Shown: positions 8,858-17,126 of the stretch, one piece after another | How the letters are laid out: each line of letters starts with the position of its first letter | Numbering within the stretch: the first letter of the stretch is position 1 | Assembly: GCF_900108065.1 (NCBI RefSeq) | Contig: NZ_FNVQ01000001.1 | Location: 1,116,001 to 1,180,000 of the forward strand | DNA from: Marinobacterium lutimaris | Lineage (GTDB): Bacteria > Pseudomonadota > Gammaproteobacteria > Pseudomonadales > Balneatricaceae | DNA: 64,000 nucleotides | Direction: 5' to 3' | Translations under genes and position numbers: made by a program | Notes under the pieces: generated by a model | Databases searched by the model: none | Told to the model about the DNA's origin: nothing | What the model saw: only the letters and a program-made list of their open reading frames with translations

Positions 8858-9832
8858 ATGACTATTAAAACAAAACTGCTCCCACTGATGATCGCCGCCG
8901 CGCTGGCTACCCCTGCCGCTCATGCCGCCAAGGCGTATATCTCCAACGAAAAGGACGACACTCTGTCGGTGCTGGATCTGAACACCTGGGAAGTGGTTGA
9001 AACCATCGATGTGGGTGAGCGCCCGCGCGGTATCGCGCTGTCGAAGGATCATACCAAGCTGTATATCTGCGCCAGCGACTCGGACACCGTGCAGGTAATG
9101 GATCTGGCGACCCACAAGATCATCGAAAACCTGCCCTCCGGCGCCGACCCCGAGCAGTTCGCGCTGCACCCGGATAACCGCAAGCTGTATATCTCCAACG
9201 AGGACGACGCCATCGTCACCGTGGTGGATACCGAATCCCATGAGGTGCTGGCTCAGATCGAGGTCGGCGTAGAACCTGAAGGGATGGCGGTAAGCCCTGA
9301 CGGCAAGTGGGCAGTAAATACCAGTGAAACCACCAATATGCTGCACTGGATCGATACCGAAACCCATGAGTTGGTGGACAACACCCTGGTCGATCAGCGC
9401 CCGCGCCACGTTGAATTCCGCGAGGATGGCAAACTGCTTTGGGCCTCTTCCGAGATCGGTGGCACCGTTTCCGTGATCGATGTGGAGAGCCGCCAGATCA
9501 TCCAAAAGCTCAACTTCGAGATCAAGGGCATTCACCCGGACAAGATTCAGCCGGTGGGCGTGAAACTGACCGCTGACGGCAAGTACGCCTTTATCGCCCT
9601 GGGCCCGGCCAACCATGTGGCGGTGGTCGATGCGAACACCTACGAGGTCCTCGATTACCTGCTGGTGGGCCGCCGCGTCTGGCATATGGAGTTCACGCCC
9701 GATAAGAAATACCTGCTCACCACCAATGGCATCAGCGGCGACGTATCTGTGATCAACGTGGCGGATATGAAGGTAGAGCGCTCGATCAAGGTGGGCCGCT
9801 ACCCCTGGGGCGTCGTGACGCTTGCGGATTAA
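8858..9832 (+). CDS. Exported YVTN beta-propeller protein (PQQ-dependent catabolism-associated)
   Basis: A 324-residue protein with a signal peptide ending 'AAHAA', followed by about seven repeats of the YVTN/NHL type: 'AYISNEKDDTLSVLDLNTWEVVETIDVGERPRGIALS', 'KLYISNEDDAIVTVVDTESHEVLAQIEVGVEPEGMAVS', and so on. This matches the YVTN family found near PQQ-dependent dehydrogenases. It probably forms a periplasmic propeller that binds a partner protein or cofactor. It sits 51 bp behind the binding-protein gene and 24 bp ahead of the ATPase gene, on the same strand. No enzymatic residues can be named. Confidence 0.9.
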   Translation: MTIKTKLLPLMIAAALATPAAHAAKAYISNEKDDTLSVLDLNTWEVVETIDVGERPRGIALSKDHTKLYICASDSDTVQVMDLATHKIIENLPSGADPEQFALHPDNRKLYISNEDDAIVTVVDTESHEVLAQIEVGVEPEGMAVSPDGKWAVNTSETTNMLHWIDTETHELVDNTLVDQRPRHVEFREDGKLLWASSEIGGTVSVIDVESRQIIQKLNFEIKGIHPDKIQPVGVKLTADGKYAFIALGPANHVAVVDANTYEVLDYLLVGRRVWHMEFTPDKKYLLTTNGISGDVSVINVADMKVERSIKVGRYPWGVVTLAD

Positions 9833-9856
9833 CGGCATCGGCTGGCAGAGGTTTTT

Positions 9857-10597
9857 ATGACTATCGCACTGCAGATCGACAGCGTCAGCCACCAATACGG
9901 ACAGAGGACCGCGCTGGATAACGTCAACATCGGTCTGGTGGAGGGACAGTTTAATGCCCTGCTCGGACCTAACGGCGCCGGCAAGTCCACGCTGTTCGCG
10001 TTGTTGACCCGGCTCTACCGGGTGCAGCAGGGAGAGATCCGCCTGGGCGATGATTCAATCAACCGCAATCCACGCGCGCTGCTCGCCCGCCTAGGCGTTG
10101 TGTTTCAGCAGAGCACCCTCGATCTCGATCTGACCGTGATGCAGAACCTGGAGTATCACGGCGCACTGCATGGGCTCTCCACGAGAGAGATCCGTCGACG
10201 CGCCGCTGCAGAGCTGGAATGGCTTGGGTTGGCGGATCGGACTAAAGACAAGGTGCGTTCGCTGAACGGCGGTCATCGCCGTCGCGTGGAGATCGCCCGC
10301 GCCCTGCTGCACCGCCCCGATATCCTGCTGCTGGATGAGGCCAGCGCCGGGCTCGATGTGGCGTCCCGTCAGGCGATCAACAAGGCGGTACGCCAGCTCT
10401 GCGAGGAACGGGGACTGACGGTGCTTTGGGCAACCCATCTGCTGGAGGAGATCTCACTGGATGATCCGGTGGTTATCCTCCACCGTGGCCGTGTACTGGC
10501 CCAGGGGATCGGTCGCGACGTCTGCCAACAGAGTGATGAAACCTCCCTCGATGCCCTGTTTGACCGGCTCACGTCAGCCAAGGAGGTCACCGCATGA
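9857..10597 (+). CDS. ABC transporter ATPase, PQQ-catabolism type
   Basis: A 246-residue ATP-binding subunit. The Walker A motif is 'GPNGAGKST', the Q-loop lies in 'VVFQQSTLD', Walker B is 'ILLLDEASAGLD' and the H-loop is 'LWATHLLEE'. The signature motif is non-standard, 'LNGGHRRRVEIARALL', where LSGGQ is usual; the family relatives in PQQ clusters are known to vary here. The domain class is that of drug/ABC-2 exporters (CcmA-like). Its stop overlaps the permease start by 4 bp (ATGA), so the two subunits are coupled. It corresponds to PedB of the Pseudomonas ped cluster by neighbourhood (inference). Confidence 0.93.
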   Translation: MTIALQIDSVSHQYGQRTALDNVNIGLVEGQFNALLGPNGAGKSTLFALLTRLYRVQQGEIRLGDDSINRNPRALLARLGVVFQQSTLDLDLTVMQNLEYHGALHGLSTREIRRRAAAELEWLGLADRTKDKVRSLNGGHRRRVEIARALLHRPDILLLDEASAGLDVASRQAINKAVRQLCEERGLTVLWATHLLEEISLDDPVVILHRGRVLAQGIGRDVCQQSDETSLDALFDRLTSAKEVTA

Positions 10598-11397
10598 TTC
10601 TGAATATGTACCTGCATGCCTTCACCGGCGTGGTGAAACGGGAGTTCTGGCGCTTTATCCAGCAGCGCAGCCGTTTTCTCAGTGCGCTGGTGCGTCCGTT
10701 ACTCTGGCTGGTGGTGTTTGCCGCCGGCTTTCGCGCAGCGCTGGGGGTGGCGATTATTCCGCCCTACGCGACCTACATCACCTATGAGACCTACATAGCA
10801 CCGGGACTTTGCTGCATGATTCTGCTGTTTAACGGCATGCAGAGTTCGCTGTCGATGGTGTACGACCGGGAGATGGGGAGCATGAAAGTGCTGCTGATGA
10901 GCCCGGTACCACGTAGCTGGCTGCTGATCAGCAAGCTGCTCGCCATAGCCCTGATCTCGCTGGTGCAGGTCTACGCCTTTCTGGCGATTGCCTGGCTGGC
11001 CGGAGTCGAGCCTCCAGCGCTGGGTTTGATTACCGCCCTACCGGCGCTGATCCTGGTGGCGCTGCTACTGGGTTCAATCGGGCTGTTCCTGTCGGCAAGA
11101 ATCCGCCAGCTGGAGAACTTCGCCGGGGTGATGAACTTCGTCATCTTCCCGATGTTTTTTCTCTCATCGGCGCTTTATCCGCTCTGGAAGATGCGCGAGT
11201 CCAGCGAATGGCTGTACTGGGTCTGCCAGTACAACCCGTTCACCCACGCAGTGGAACTGGTGCGCTTTGCGCTCTACCAGCAGCTTAACCTGCAGGCGCT
11301 GGCGATCACCCTGGGCACAACACTGGTGTTCGCCACCCTGGCGGTGATCAGCTTTAACCCGGAGCGCACCGTGCGGGCCGCTCCGGCCAAAGCCTGA
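10594..11397 (+). CDS. ABC-2 type permease, PQQ-catabolism type
   Basis: A 267-residue integral membrane subunit with about six hydrophobic segments and the ABC-2 signature region near 'MQSSLSMVYDREMGSMKVLLMSPVPRSWLL'. It corresponds to the PedC/TIGR03861 class found with PQQ-dependent dehydrogenases. It overlaps the ATPase gene by 4 bp and is the last gene of the operon; the MFS gene converges on it 22 bp downstream. The pairing with an ABC-2 ATPase points to export of an alcohol, aldehyde or other compound from the cell, despite the binding-protein gene in the same operon. The start may be ATG 10594 or ATG 10606. Confidence 0.9.
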   Translation: MILNMYLHAFTGVVKREFWRFIQQRSRFLSALVRPLLWLVVFAAGFRAALGVAIIPPYATYITYETYIAPGLCCMILLFNGMQSSLSMVYDREMGSMKVLLMSPVPRSWLLISKLLAIALISLVQVYAFLAIAWLAGVEPPALGLITALPALILVALLLGSIGLFLSARIRQLENFAGVMNFVIFPMFFLSSALYPLWKMRESSEWLYWVCQYNPFTHAVELVRFALYQQLNLQALAITLGTTLVFATLAVISFNPERTVRAAPAKA

Positions 11398-11419
11398 ACT
11401 GAGCTGAAGCCGGAAACCC

Positions 11420-12814
11420 TCAGGCGGGACGGACCGCGCCGCGACGCCAGGAGGTAAACGCCGCCAGTGCGGCGTAACCGGCGCAGATGATAAAGGCGAT
11501 GCGCAGCACGCTCATCAACAGCGGATACTGATCCGGCTCTATCTGTGCATTGCCGATAATCAGGTTGAACAGCAGCACCACCACCGCCATGCCGAGCATA
11601 TTGCCCATGGCGCGGGAGATATTCAGGATCGACGAACCCACGCCAAGCCGCTCTGGCTTCACTACGGAGAGCGCCGCATTGTTGTTCGGCGAGGTGAACA
11701 GCCCCATGCCCAGCCCCATCACCAGCAGCAGCACCGCAATAAAGCCCTGCGATGTGGTTTCATCCACGGTGGCCAGGGCCGCCAGCCCGAGCATGAAGAA
11801 AACACATCCCAGCGTCGCCGGTACACGCGGTTCAAGACGGTCGGACAGCCGCCCGGAAAGCGGTGCGACCACCGCCATCACCGCCGCCTGCAGCAGCATC
11901 AGCTGGCCCGCCTCTGACGGCGTCAGGCCCTGAATGTATTGCAGGTAAAGACTCATCATGAACTGTAGCGGGTAGTTCGCCGAGTACATCAGAAAGCTGG
12001 ACTGAATAGAGCGGAAAAACACCTTGTTGCCGATCATATGCCGCAGGCGGATCAGCGGATAGGAGGAGCGCTCCTGCTGATAAACGAAGAGTGCCATCGC
12101 CGCGGCACCGAACAACGCCAGCAAGGCACCGGTCCAGGAAGGCAGCCAGGAGATACCGACAAACAGCGATGAGGTCGCGGTCATAAAGATCAGGCTGCCT
12201 ATCCAGTCGAGTCGCTCATGGGGATTGCGCTCGGTTTCATGAACGAAGGTCCCCACCATGATCAGCGCCAGCGCCGCCAGCGGCAGTGGAATCAGGAACA
12301 CCGAGCGCCAGCCCCAGACATCGGTCAGTATGCCGCCGATCCAGGGACCACAGGTTAGGCCCAGGTAGACCGCCGCCGAGGTGATCCCCAGCGCCATGCC
12401 ACGGTTATGGTTGGCAAACACGTTACTGACAATCGCCATGCCGGTACCAAAGATCATGGCGCCGGAGATACCCTGAATCAGGCGAATCGCCAGCAACGGT
12501 CGGATATCGTTGATCAGCTCAACGCTGAGCGAACTCACCGCAAACAGCAGCGCACCGCCCATGAAGATCTTTTTGCGTCCGAGAATATCGCCGATACGCC
12601 CGGCCGGAAGCTGAAATGCCACGGCGCCAAGCAGGTTCATGGTCGGCACCCAGCTGACCAGCACCGCGTCCGCCTTAAGGTCGCTGGCGATCACCGGCAA
12701 CGCCACATTCACGGACGAAAGACTCATCGGCATGAGGAAAGTGGCGACGCAGACACTGAGCAGCGTCAGCCAGCGTACCGATGCGCTCTCGTAAAGATCC
12801 CTGGGGTGACTCAT
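11420..12814 (-). CDS. MFS drug/solute exporter, 14-TM (DHA2) type
   Basis: A 464-residue major facilitator with about 14 hydrophobic segments. Typical motifs are 'MPMSLSSVNVALPVI' in TM1, 'NLLGAVAFQLPAGRIGDILGRKKIF' (motif A between TM2 and TM3) and 'GISGAMIFGTGMAIVSNVF' with 'RGMALGITSAAVYLGLTCGPWIGG' (motif C region). ATG 12814 is chosen because it begins just before the first membrane helix region; an upstream ATG at 12850 adds a non-homologous tail. Substrate unknown. A GTAAT-N4-ATTAC palindrome lies 40 bp upstream and may be its operator. It converges on the ABC permease gene. Confidence 0.9.
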   Translation of the reverse strand: MSHPRDLYESASVRWLTLLSVCVATFLMPMSLSSVNVALPVIASDLKADAVLVSWVPTMNLLGAVAFQLPAGRIGDILGRKKIFMGGALLFAVSSLSVELINDIRPLLAIRLIQGISGAMIFGTGMAIVSNVFANHNRGMALGITSAAVYLGLTCGPWIGGILTDVWGWRSVFLIPLPLAALALIMVGTFVHETERNPHERLDWIGSLIFMTATSSLFVGISWLPSWTGALLALFGAAAMALFVYQQERSSYPLIRLRHMIGNKVFFRSIQSSFLMYSANYPLQFMMSLYLQYIQGLTPSEAGQLMLLQAAVMAVVAPLSGRLSDRLEPRVPATLGCVFFMLGLAALATVDETTSQGFIAVLLLVMGLGMGLFTSPNNNAALSVVKPERLGVGSSILNISRAMGNMLGMAVVVLLFNLIIGNAQIEPDQYPLLMSVLRIAFIICAGYAALAAFTSWRRGAVRPA

Positions 12815-12853
12815 GAATGGCGTTTTCCTTAAAACCGAAGGCGGGCACAAAGT

Positions 12854-12867
12854 GTAATGGGTATTAC
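12854..12867. promoter_or_regulatory. Palindrome GTAAT-GGGT-ATTAC upstream of the MFS gene
   Basis: A 5-bp inverted repeat with a 4-bp spacer centred about 46 bp ahead of the exporter start, the usual place for a TetR/MarR-class repressor. No such regulator gene is in the window. A short palindrome like this can also be chance. Confidence 0.35.
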
Positions 12868-13010
12868 GTCAACTTTCAGCTCGAATACCGCCAGAGCCCG
12901 AAAACCGGCGACCAGCAGCTATACTCGAAAGTGACAGGTTAAAGGAATGAATTAACTCAGCAGCGGAATCCGGTCCTCCTCAGGAGCCCGTTCCGAGCAG
13001 GAGCGACAGC

Positions 13011-14327
13011 ATGAACACCAAGCCCAGACAATCGGGCAAAAACAGAAGCAAGGGAGGGCGAATTCTGACGCTCACTGATCTTGAAGATCAGAACCGTATC
13101 TTCCGTGGCAGCGGCGGCGTCAGTGAAGAAAACCGCATTCTCGGCTTCCGGCCGGCCTTCTACGATATGGAAAGCGGTGTTGTGCTCCCCTCTCGTTTCG
13201 CTGACGGTCGCGAGGCGCCCATGCATCTGCTGGATGGACTCCCCGAGGAGTTGATCGCATCCCGCGATGACAACGGCCGCCCCTGCGCTGCCCGCGCCGG
13301 TATCGTCGCCGGCTTCTCTCGTAATCAGCAGTTCTATACCCGGGATCAGGCTGCTTCCGCCACACGGCAGATGAAGGAGCGCTCCCTGCTGTTAAGCAAC
13401 CCCGAGCAGCACGAACAGCTACTGGATATCTGGGTCGCATTCATGGCCGACCATCAGCTGCCGCCCAACCTCGTTAGACCGGTGGTCGCCCAGTCATGGA
13501 TCCGCTGCAAGGACTCGGGGCTTGACCCCACCCGCTCAGACGCCCCCGCCAGCGACCAGGACGAGCTCGCGTACCGCCAAGCCTCAAACACCGAGCTGCT
13601 TGATGCGGCCCAACCGATACTGCGTCATGCGCGCGATGCCCTGTTTCGCGCCGACAGCATTATGGTGCTCAGCGATGCCCAAGGACTCATCCTGGAAGCG
13701 GAAGCGGATAAGGCGGTCTACAGTGCCGCAGGCCGGGTGAACCTAATTGAGGGCGGGCAATGGGGAGAGTTCGCGGTTGGCACCAATGCCATAGGCACCG
13801 CCATTGCGGCAGAAGAACCGGTGCAGCTTTATGGCGCTGAGCATTTCTGTGCCGGCATCAAGCGCTGGACCTGCTCCGCCGATGTGATTCGTGACCCGCA
13901 TGACGGCCAGATACTCGGCGCCGTGGACCTGTCTGGCCTGACCGATACCTATCAGCATGAGGCACTGGAATTTGTTATCACCGCCGCGCGGCTGATCGAG
14001 GGAAACCTTGCCGAACGCTATTTTGCCCAGCGCGAGGACGTTATCCGCTGCTGCAAAGCGGCGTTTAGCGATTGGCGCAGCGAGGGGCTACTGGCTTTTG
14101 ACCGCCGCGGCCGCCTGGTACGCGCAAACCAGCAGTCACAGAAACTGCTGGCTGCGATAGATTCGTCGCTGCCGATGACGCCCCAAACCCGCCTGGCGCC
14201 TTTGGATCTGGCGATCAATCCGAACCTGAACAACCTGCCTGAATGGCTGTCGCCCCATCAGTTACAGACGATCCGCGACGGTAAGCGGATTATCGGTACG
14301 CTGGTGATTCTGTGCCAACCGCATTGA
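13011..14327 (+). CDS. Fusion of an uncharacterised N-terminal domain with AcoR-like GAF/PAS sensor, no AAA+ or HTH
   Basis: A 438-residue protein. Residues about 17-118 ('LTDLEDQNRIFRGSGGVSEEN...GFRPAFYD...SRFADGREAPMHLLDGLPEEL') form a compact domain I cannot assign. From about 145 the sequence follows the N-terminal part of AcoR/DhaR-type sigma54 regulators: 'VVAQSWIRCKDSGLDP', then a GAF domain around 195-315 containing 'GGQWGEFAVGTNAIGTAI' and 'AEHFCAGIKRWTCSADVI', then a PAS-like stretch 'EGLLAFDRRGRLVRANQQSQKLL'. It ends near residue 438 with no AAA+ ATPase (no GESGTGKE, no GAFTGA) and no Fis HTH. It may sense a ligand and act through a partner. ATG 13011 has an AGGAGCG ribosome site. 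Neighbourhood suggests a role in the PQQ locus. Confidence 0.8.
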   Translation: MNTKPRQSGKNRSKGGRILTLTDLEDQNRIFRGSGGVSEENRILGFRPAFYDMESGVVLPSRFADGREAPMHLLDGLPEELIASRDDNGRPCAARAGIVAGFSRNQQFYTRDQAASATRQMKERSLLLSNPEQHEQLLDIWVAFMADHQLPPNLVRPVVAQSWIRCKDSGLDPTRSDAPASDQDELAYRQASNTELLDAAQPILRHARDALFRADSIMVLSDAQGLILEAEADKAVYSAAGRVNLIEGGQWGEFAVGTNAIGTAIAAEEPVQLYGAEHFCAGIKRWTCSADVIRDPHDGQILGAVDLSGLTDTYQHEALEFVITAARLIEGNLAERYFAQREDVIRCCKAAFSDWRSEGLLAFDRRGRLVRANQQSQKLLAAIDSSLPMTPQTRLAPLDLAINPNLNNLPEWLSPHQLQTIRDGKRIIGTLVILCQPH

Positions 14328-14340
14328 CTGCAGCCCACCG

Positions 14341-14868
14341 TCAGTGGAACAGCGACTTATTCTGCTTCGGCCTGCGCAGGCTCGCCAGAAACAGCACCGC
14401 CGACACCAGTACCCAGATAGCAGAGATAGCCACCAGCGCTTCGGCCATGGAGATATTAAACGGCATCATTGGCGTATAACCGCAGGGCTCCCAGGGCTCG
14501 AACATGGCCGGAGACCATTCATGCAGCGGCAGCCAGCTTGGGAAATTGGGATCCATGGTGCAGCTCTCACCGGCGGTGCCCCGCTCGACGCCCAGGGTGA
14601 TCCAGCTGGAATACAGCATGCCCGCCGATAAGCCCAGGGAAGCGAGTTGACCCAGCACCGCAAGCGGACCGCCCACAATCAGCATCAGCAGCGCAACAAT
14701 ACCCAATCCCATGATCCATGCCCTGATATGCACGCATAACACACAGGGGCCGTAATCGAGCACGTACTGGTAATAGAGCGCCGTGCCCTCGAGCAGCAGG
14801 CAGGCAATCAGAACAAGAAACCAGAAGACACGGCTGCGAGCTGTAGCGGAGAGAAAGTCGAGCATCAT
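14341..14868 (-). CDS. dsbB: DsbB-family disulfide bond formation protein
   Basis: A 175-residue inner-membrane protein with four hydrophobic segments. The first periplasmic loop carries the redox pair 'CVLC' (about 42-45), and the second contains two well-spaced cysteines in 'GESCTMDPNFPSWLP' and 'PWEPCGYTPMMPFN', as DsbB needs to reoxidise DsbA with quinone. Two adjacent ATG codons (14868 and 14865) are possible; AGGA lies just ahead. It sits alone between the GAF/PAS protein and a 307-bp gap, and may be a dedicated DsbB for exported proteins of the PQQ locus, several of which carry cysteines (the vicinal pair in the dehydrogenase, for example). That link is inference. Confidence 0.92.
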   Translation of the reverse strand: MMLDFLSATARSRVFWFLVLIACLLLEGTALYYQYVLDYGPCVLCVHIRAWIMGLGIVALLMLIVGGPLAVLGQLASLGLSAGMLYSSWITLGVERGTAGESCTMDPNFPSWLPLHEWSPAMFEPWEPCGYTPMMPFNISMAEALVAISAIWVLVSAVLFLASLRRPKQNKSLFH

Positions 14869-15175
14869 TTTCCTATAGATTCAAAGGACTGCGGGCCGAA
14901 AGATAATGATTATTACTCTACAGGGATAAACTTCAACCCTGTAGTCAAAACTGACGCCAATATCATGCGACATGTCATTTCGTCGCTAAGACAACAATAA
15001 CAGCCGATAAAAAGGTGCCGATAAAGATCTACCGCCGCGAAACATTACACATTGACCGATGCGGCGCCAATGTCGATGCGTCGTTCTCTGACTGCTCAAC
15101 ACAGAGATTTTACAGAATTCAGAATTTAGAGTTCCGGCCCGGTCGGCAGCGGCGGTCTGCTGGCCGGGAAACTGA
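14869..15175. other. 307-bp intergenic region with Fur-like box
   Basis: No gene recognised. It holds a Fur-like sequence at 14901-14915, an 8-bp hairpin (14918-14925 with 14937-14944) and, near 15138-15174, an imperfect GC-rich hairpin behind the YbaK-like gene that could serve as a weak terminator. Confidence 0.5.
14901..14915. promoter_or_regulatory. Fur-like box upstream of dsbB
   Basis: AGATAATGATTATTA matches the 7-1-7 Fur consensus TGATAATGATTATCA at 13 of 15 positions. It is centred about 40 bp upstream of the dsbB start, in a promoter position. AT-rich chance matches do occur, so this remains a prediction. Confidence 0.45.
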
Positions 15176-15643
15176 CTAATGGCAACTGATCAGCCCATGG
15201 GGCTGATGTTCCATCAATTGGATGAAACTTTGGTGATCAAGTTCAAGAAGTTCGGTGTGATCGCCACTTTCGATAAAGCAGGCCTGCTCTTTCGCCAGGG
15301 AATCGTCCCAGATGATCTTCATGTTGTAGGCCTGACCGAGCGAAGGTACAGCGCCGGGATCACAGTCCCGAAACAGGATTCTCACATCCCTCTGCGCTGC
15401 CGGTTCCAACAGACGGTTCAGTGAACGATTCACCGCGTTCAGGTCCACCTGACGATCGGACGGCACCACGGCCATCACAAAGCCCTCTTCATCTTTCAAT
15501 ACCACGCCCTTGGCGACTCGGTGAGCCGGAACCCGCGCAGCAAAAGCCGAGCGCATGGCCGTTTCGGTATAGGGGTGGTGGCGCAGATGGTAGGGAACCT
15601 TCTGCCGATCCAGGTAGGATTGCAATGTGGATGAAATAGACAT
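15176..15643 (-). CDS. YbaK/ProX-type aminoacyl-tRNA deacylase-like protein
   Basis: A 155-residue single-domain YbaK/EbsC family protein. Family features are the N-terminal 'YLDRQKVPYHLRHHPYTETA', the 'AKGVVLKDEEGFVMAVVPSDRQVDL' core with its conserved Lys, and 'ALPSLGQAYNM'-like 'VPSLGQAYNMKIIWDD'. Members hydrolyse mischarged tRNA (for example Cys-tRNAPro or Ala-tRNAPro), but stand-alone members of this subgroup have not been pinned to one substrate. ATG 15643 is chosen because GAGGAG lies just ahead; an in-frame ATG at 15664 lacks a site. No functional tie to the neighbours is evident. Confidence 0.88.
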   Translation of the reverse strand: MSISSTLQSYLDRQKVPYHLRHHPYTETAMRSAFAARVPAHRVAKGVVLKDEEGFVMAVVPSDRQVDLNAVNRSLNRLLEPAAQRDVRILFRDCDPGAVPSLGQAYNMKIIWDDSLAKEQACFIESGDHTELLELDHQSFIQLMEHQPHGLISCH

Positions 15644-15801
15644 GGTTTGCTCCTCGCAGCCCAACTTCCCCCGCTTCGTGCGGAAGATAGATACTGCCTC
15701 CTTCGATGACTGATATCATCTTACAGATTAGCTGCTGAAGCCCTTTCCTGCCGTGCCCCAGGCGAAGAAAACCAGCCCTGTACGCACCGTGAGGGGAGCC
15801 G

Positions 15802-16143
15802 TCAAAGCCGGGATTGGACGTAGTCCGCAATCACGGAGCGAGCGTCCTCATCCATGCTGATAATTTTGAGGCCGAGCGCGGCACGATCTGCGGACATACG
15901 ACGTTTATAGACGACTCGACACAGGCTCGAGAGCGTCTTACCTGCCAATTGAAAATCGAGACTCAGTTCGATACCTGCCTTACCGGCATCCGCCTTCAGC
16001 GCGGCCAGTTGGCCACCGCCCTCTATCTGGAATCCAGAGAGGCTGAGATTAACCAGCTGAACTGGAAACTGGTCACTGCCCTTATTCGCCTGCGCACTGA
16101 GATCGGCGAACACGCGGGGATAAAGGCGCCTGTCAGCGTCCAT
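15802..16143 (-). CDS. PilZ-domain protein (putative c-di-GMP effector)
   Basis: A 113-residue protein that is essentially one PilZ domain. The N-terminal c-di-GMP-binding motif RxxxR is present in 'RRLYPR', and the second motif (D/N)xSxxG reads 'NLSLSG'. It could bind c-di-GMP and act on a partner. ATG 16143 is preferred over a TTG at 16146 because GGAG lies 6 bp ahead. It is divergent from the AgmR-like regulator gene, sharing a 238-bp promoter region with an AGTACT-TT-AGTACT box, so it may belong to the alcohol regulon (inference). Confidence 0.88.
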   Translation of the reverse strand: MDADRRLYPRVFADLSAQANKGSDQFPVQLVNLSLSGFQIEGGGQLAALKADAGKAGIELSLDFQLAGKTLSSLCRVVYKRRMSADRAALGLKIISMDEDARSVIADYVQSRL

Positions 16144-16239
16144 CAACTACTCCTCATATACGCGTTATTTCAACAGTTTAGGCTAGAAACCTTAGGCAGT
16201 AAATGGGTTTACGCCCACATCGCAGCCGGTGTATAAAAC

Positions 16240-16253
16240 AGTACTTTAGTACT
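16240..16253. promoter_or_regulatory. Perfect AGTACT-TT-AGTACT box upstream of agmR
   Basis: Two copies of the self-palindromic hexamer AGTACT with a 2-bp spacer, in the divergent region between the PilZ gene and the AgmR-like gene (129 bp ahead of the latter). It is the most symmetric of the related sites at 2247, 7523 and 22071, and could mean autoregulation. Confidence 0.45.
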
Positions 16254-16381
16254 GGTTCGATTCCACGATGGTTTAATTCCCTAGTGGCCGGCTAACGGCT
16301 GTAATAGTCGTAACTAAAATAGTGAAAGCGCAATTGCGTGGCACCCAACTCCCTATACAAAAACGATAAGAGGGAAACAAC

Positions 16382-17050
16382 GTGTACAAAATTCTGATTG
16401 CCGACGATCACCCTCTATTTCGTGAAGCGATTATCAATGTAATCCAGAGTGGTTTTCCCGGATCTGAGACAATCGAAACCGAAGATCTGGAAACCGCCCT
16501 GCAACTGGCTACCGAAGACGATGATCTTGATCTGGTGCTCCTCGACCTGAACATGCCCGGCATGCATGGGCTTAACGGCCTTATCTCCCTGCGTAATGAA
16601 GCCCCCACGGTCCCGGTCGTGATCGTTTCCGCCGAAGATGACAAGCAGATTGTCCTGCAGGCTATTACCTGCGGCGCGGTCGGTTTCATCTCCAAGTCCT
16701 CACCGCGCCCACAGATGACGGAGGCGCTGCAACAGATACTCAACGGCAACGTTTACCTGCCCTCGGATATCATCCGCTCCGCCTCCAGCGACAACCGCCG
16801 TCAGCGGCGCATGAGCGAACCGCAGATTCCGCCTGAAATGCTCAACTCCCTGACGCGCCGCCAGTTACTGGTGCTAGAGCGCATGGCCCAGGGCGAATCC
16901 AACAAGCAGATCGCCTACAACCTCAGCATCGCCGAAACCACCGTGAAGGCCCACGTATCGGCCATCCTGCGTAAGCTCGGCGTGCATAACCGGGTGCAGG
17001 CGATTCTCTCCGCCAGCGATATCGACTTCGCCCATTACCTGAGACGCTAA
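16382..17050 (+). CDS. agmR: AgmR/ErbR-like response regulator of alcohol oxidation
   Basis: A 222-residue LuxR-class response regulator. The receiver (about 1-125) has 'ADDH', the phospho-acceptor Asp in '[13 protein letters not shown]' and the Lys in 'FISKSS'. The C-terminal helix-turn-helix is '[20 protein letters not shown]...' with '[21 protein letters not shown]'. It closely follows AgmR/ErbR/PedR1, the master activators of PQQ-dependent ethanol oxidation in Pseudomonas. The start is GTG 16382, behind a GAGGG site. The upstream box at 16240-16253 may be its own target. The FIST-hybrid kinase pair farther downstream is the likely partner, as in the P. aeruginosa erc and P. putida pedS1 arrangements. 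Confidence 0.9.
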   Translation: MYKILIADDHPLFREAIINVIQSGFPGSETIETEDLETALQLATEDDDLDLVLLDLNMPGMHGLNGLISLRNEAPTVPVVIVSAEDDKQIVLQAITCGAVGFISKSSPRPQMTEALQQILNGNVYLPSDIIRSASSDNRRQRRMSEPQIPPEMLNSLTRRQLLVLERMAQGESNKQIAYNLSIAETTVKAHVSAILRKLGVHNRVQAILSASDIDFAHYLRR

Positions 17051-17078
17051 CCCAGCGCGCTCAGTTAGCCGAAAAAGA

Positions 17079-17101
17079 AAGGGCCGCTTCATGCGGCCCT
17101 T
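17079..17101. terminator. Bidirectional terminator between agmR and ribB
   Basis: A perfect 9-bp stem AAGGGCCGC/GCGGCCCTT with loop TTCAT, between two convergent genes. The minus-strand copy is followed by CTTTCTTTTTC, so it best terminates ribB; the plus-strand copy runs into AACGTTTCT. Confidence 0.8.
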
Positions 17102-17126
17102 AACGTTTCTATCACTTCCCGACGGA

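Noticed and set aside
12916-12935. TATACTCGAAAGTG upstream of the GAF/PAS gene, considered as another AGTACT-type site
   Set aside because: It shares only scattered bases with the motif and lacks the AGTACT hexamer.
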